Source: Burkholderia gladioli (lineage in GTDB: Bacteria; Pseudomonadota; Gammaproteobacteria; Burkholderiales; Burkholderiaceae). From it: DNA of 64,000 nt. Positions within the stretch are counted from its first letter, which is position 1; each line of letters opens with the position of its first letter. Positions 63,402-64,000 of the stretch are shown piece after piece. The translations under genes and the position numbers were made by a program. The DNA lies in NCBI RefSeq assembly GCF_000959725.1, contig NZ_CP009323.1, positions 3,162,001 to 3,226,000 of the forward strand, in the 5' to 3' direction. Below the pieces are notes generated by a model. That model made no database searches. It saw only the letters and a list, made by a program, of their open reading frames with translations, and was not told where the DNA came from.

Positions 63402-63639
63402 GAAAAGATTGAGATTTCAGTGATTCGGAGGGTGATATAATTTTGCTGGGTATGTGCTGTCAATGCGATATCGTTATTTATATTAATTACTTTGGGTGTG
63501 TGAATAGAGCGAAAAGTGATTTTGCTATTTATTAGCGTGCTTTTTATTTCGTGCGATCAGTAGACTTGTTAGGGCTATGGTCGGGGCGGCCGAGAGCCAA
63601 AAATGGCAGGGCCTTTCAAGGGGGTATTTGTTCGTATTT
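63402..63639 (+). other. AT-rich non-coding spacer
   Basis: No gene with a plausible start or family is visible. It is the most AT-rich stretch of the window (TTTATATTAATTAC near 63477). Confidence 0.4.
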
Positions 63640-63959
63640 TTGTAAAGCATTCTGTCGTCGGCGATGAGCTCGAAGGGTGTGAGGTTTTGCAGCATGCTTG
63701 ACTGAAGAATCGAAGCCTGGCATCAAATAGATTGTCTGTGGATGCAAAAAATAATCCGATGATTGTATTGAGTCGTGATTGTCATAAAGCGGTGAATAAG
63801 GCGCCGCGAGATATAGGTGTGGCCAAGAAAACAGCTCGGGAGAGTATTGCGGCGAATGCTGATATTTTGATGATGAATGGGATTCCTGGCGAAATGGTGG
63901 ATAACATCAGGCAGGCTGCCCTTGACTTATGCAAAGGCGCTTGGAAAATAATTTTTTGA
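63640..63959 (+). pseudogene. C-terminal fragment of a polymorphic toxin, broken by a stop
   Basis: One frame reads VVGDELEGCEVLQHA, then TGA (63699-63701), then LKNRSLASNRLSVDAKNNPM, IVLSRDCHKAVNKA and MVDNIRQAALDLCKGAW. The stop replaces a codon that is Trp in the related toxin text (EVLQxAWLKNRGLA). The Asn-Pro and Asp-Cys-His motif suggests an HNH-like nuclease tail, but the family is not certain. The usual Rhs core junction is not present at its left side, so the cassette has decayed further than those upstream. Confidence 0.5.
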
Positions 63960-64000
63960 GATGTTTGATGGATGCTAAAGAAATAGAGGGGAAGTTGCAT

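Overview
The window is GC-rich, densely coded DNA from a beta-proteobacterium, most likely a Burkholderia. The evidence is several LysR-controlled catabolic islands, a periplasmic catalase KatB beside an AnkB-type ankyrin lipoprotein, a DUF4148 secreted protein, classical Burkholderia porins, and a vgrG-rhs type VI secretion locus. Genus is an inference; the exact species cannot be read from this sequence. No rRNA, tRNA, CRISPR array or intact insertion sequence was found.

Layout. 0-12.4 kb: the 3' part of a penicillin-acylase gene, a TDT-family exporter divergent from a LysR regulator, a DUF4148 protein, an orphan OmpR-type regulator with a degenerate receiver, a mandelate-dehydrogenase-like flavoenzyme, an aminotransferase plus lone glutamine amidotransferase pair, and katB-ankB. 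12.8-24.7 kb: a complete dipeptide/oligopeptide ABC importer (binding protein, two permeases, one double ATPase), a porin, a LysR regulator, and a three-gene operon (aspartoacylase-like, ornithine-cyclodeaminase-like, beta-lactamase-fold hydrolase) that looks like uptake and breakdown of an amino-acid conjugate. 25.0-28.8 kb: an integrase fragment, a YhcG-type PDDEXK nuclease, and an MFS/AraC divergent pair.

29.2-39.3 kb: a sugar-acid catabolic island. It has an MFS permease, a LysR regulator, an enolase-superfamily dehydratase, a UxaA/GarD-type dehydratase, uronate dehydrogenase, an atypical SDR, an RraA-type aldolase, a lactonase and an aldo/keto reductase. Together they could oxidise a uronate to an aldarate, dehydrate it and split it to pyruvate plus a C3 unit. 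39.6-44.1 kb: a small exported protein, a PmtA-like methyltransferase, etfBA (etfB starts at TTG), a CitE-type lyase and an unknown protein. 44.1-50.0 kb: permease, CaiB-type CoA-transferase, acyl-CoA dehydrogenase, MaoC-type hydratase and divergent LysR. With the CitE lyase this resembles the Pseudomonas itaconate (ict/ich/ccl) locus. An RpiR-type regulator follows.

51-64 kb is the most unusual part. A vgrG with a glycine-rich tail is followed by an rhs gene that shows no PAAR motif and ends in a Tox-SHH nuclease with a SUKH immunity gene. Behind it lies an increasingly AT-rich string of displaced toxin tips, each starting in rhs core sequence, and immunity genes. These include an unassigned toxin (one frameshift) with Imm50, a colicin-E3-like RNase broken by two stops and a His-to-Tyr change, an Imm44-like gene, an Ntox8-like tip behind two stops with its own SUKH gene, a frameshifted DUF7668-like gene, and a toxin tail cut by a stop. 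It reads as an archive of past Rhs toxin specificities with immunity genes retained longer than toxins.
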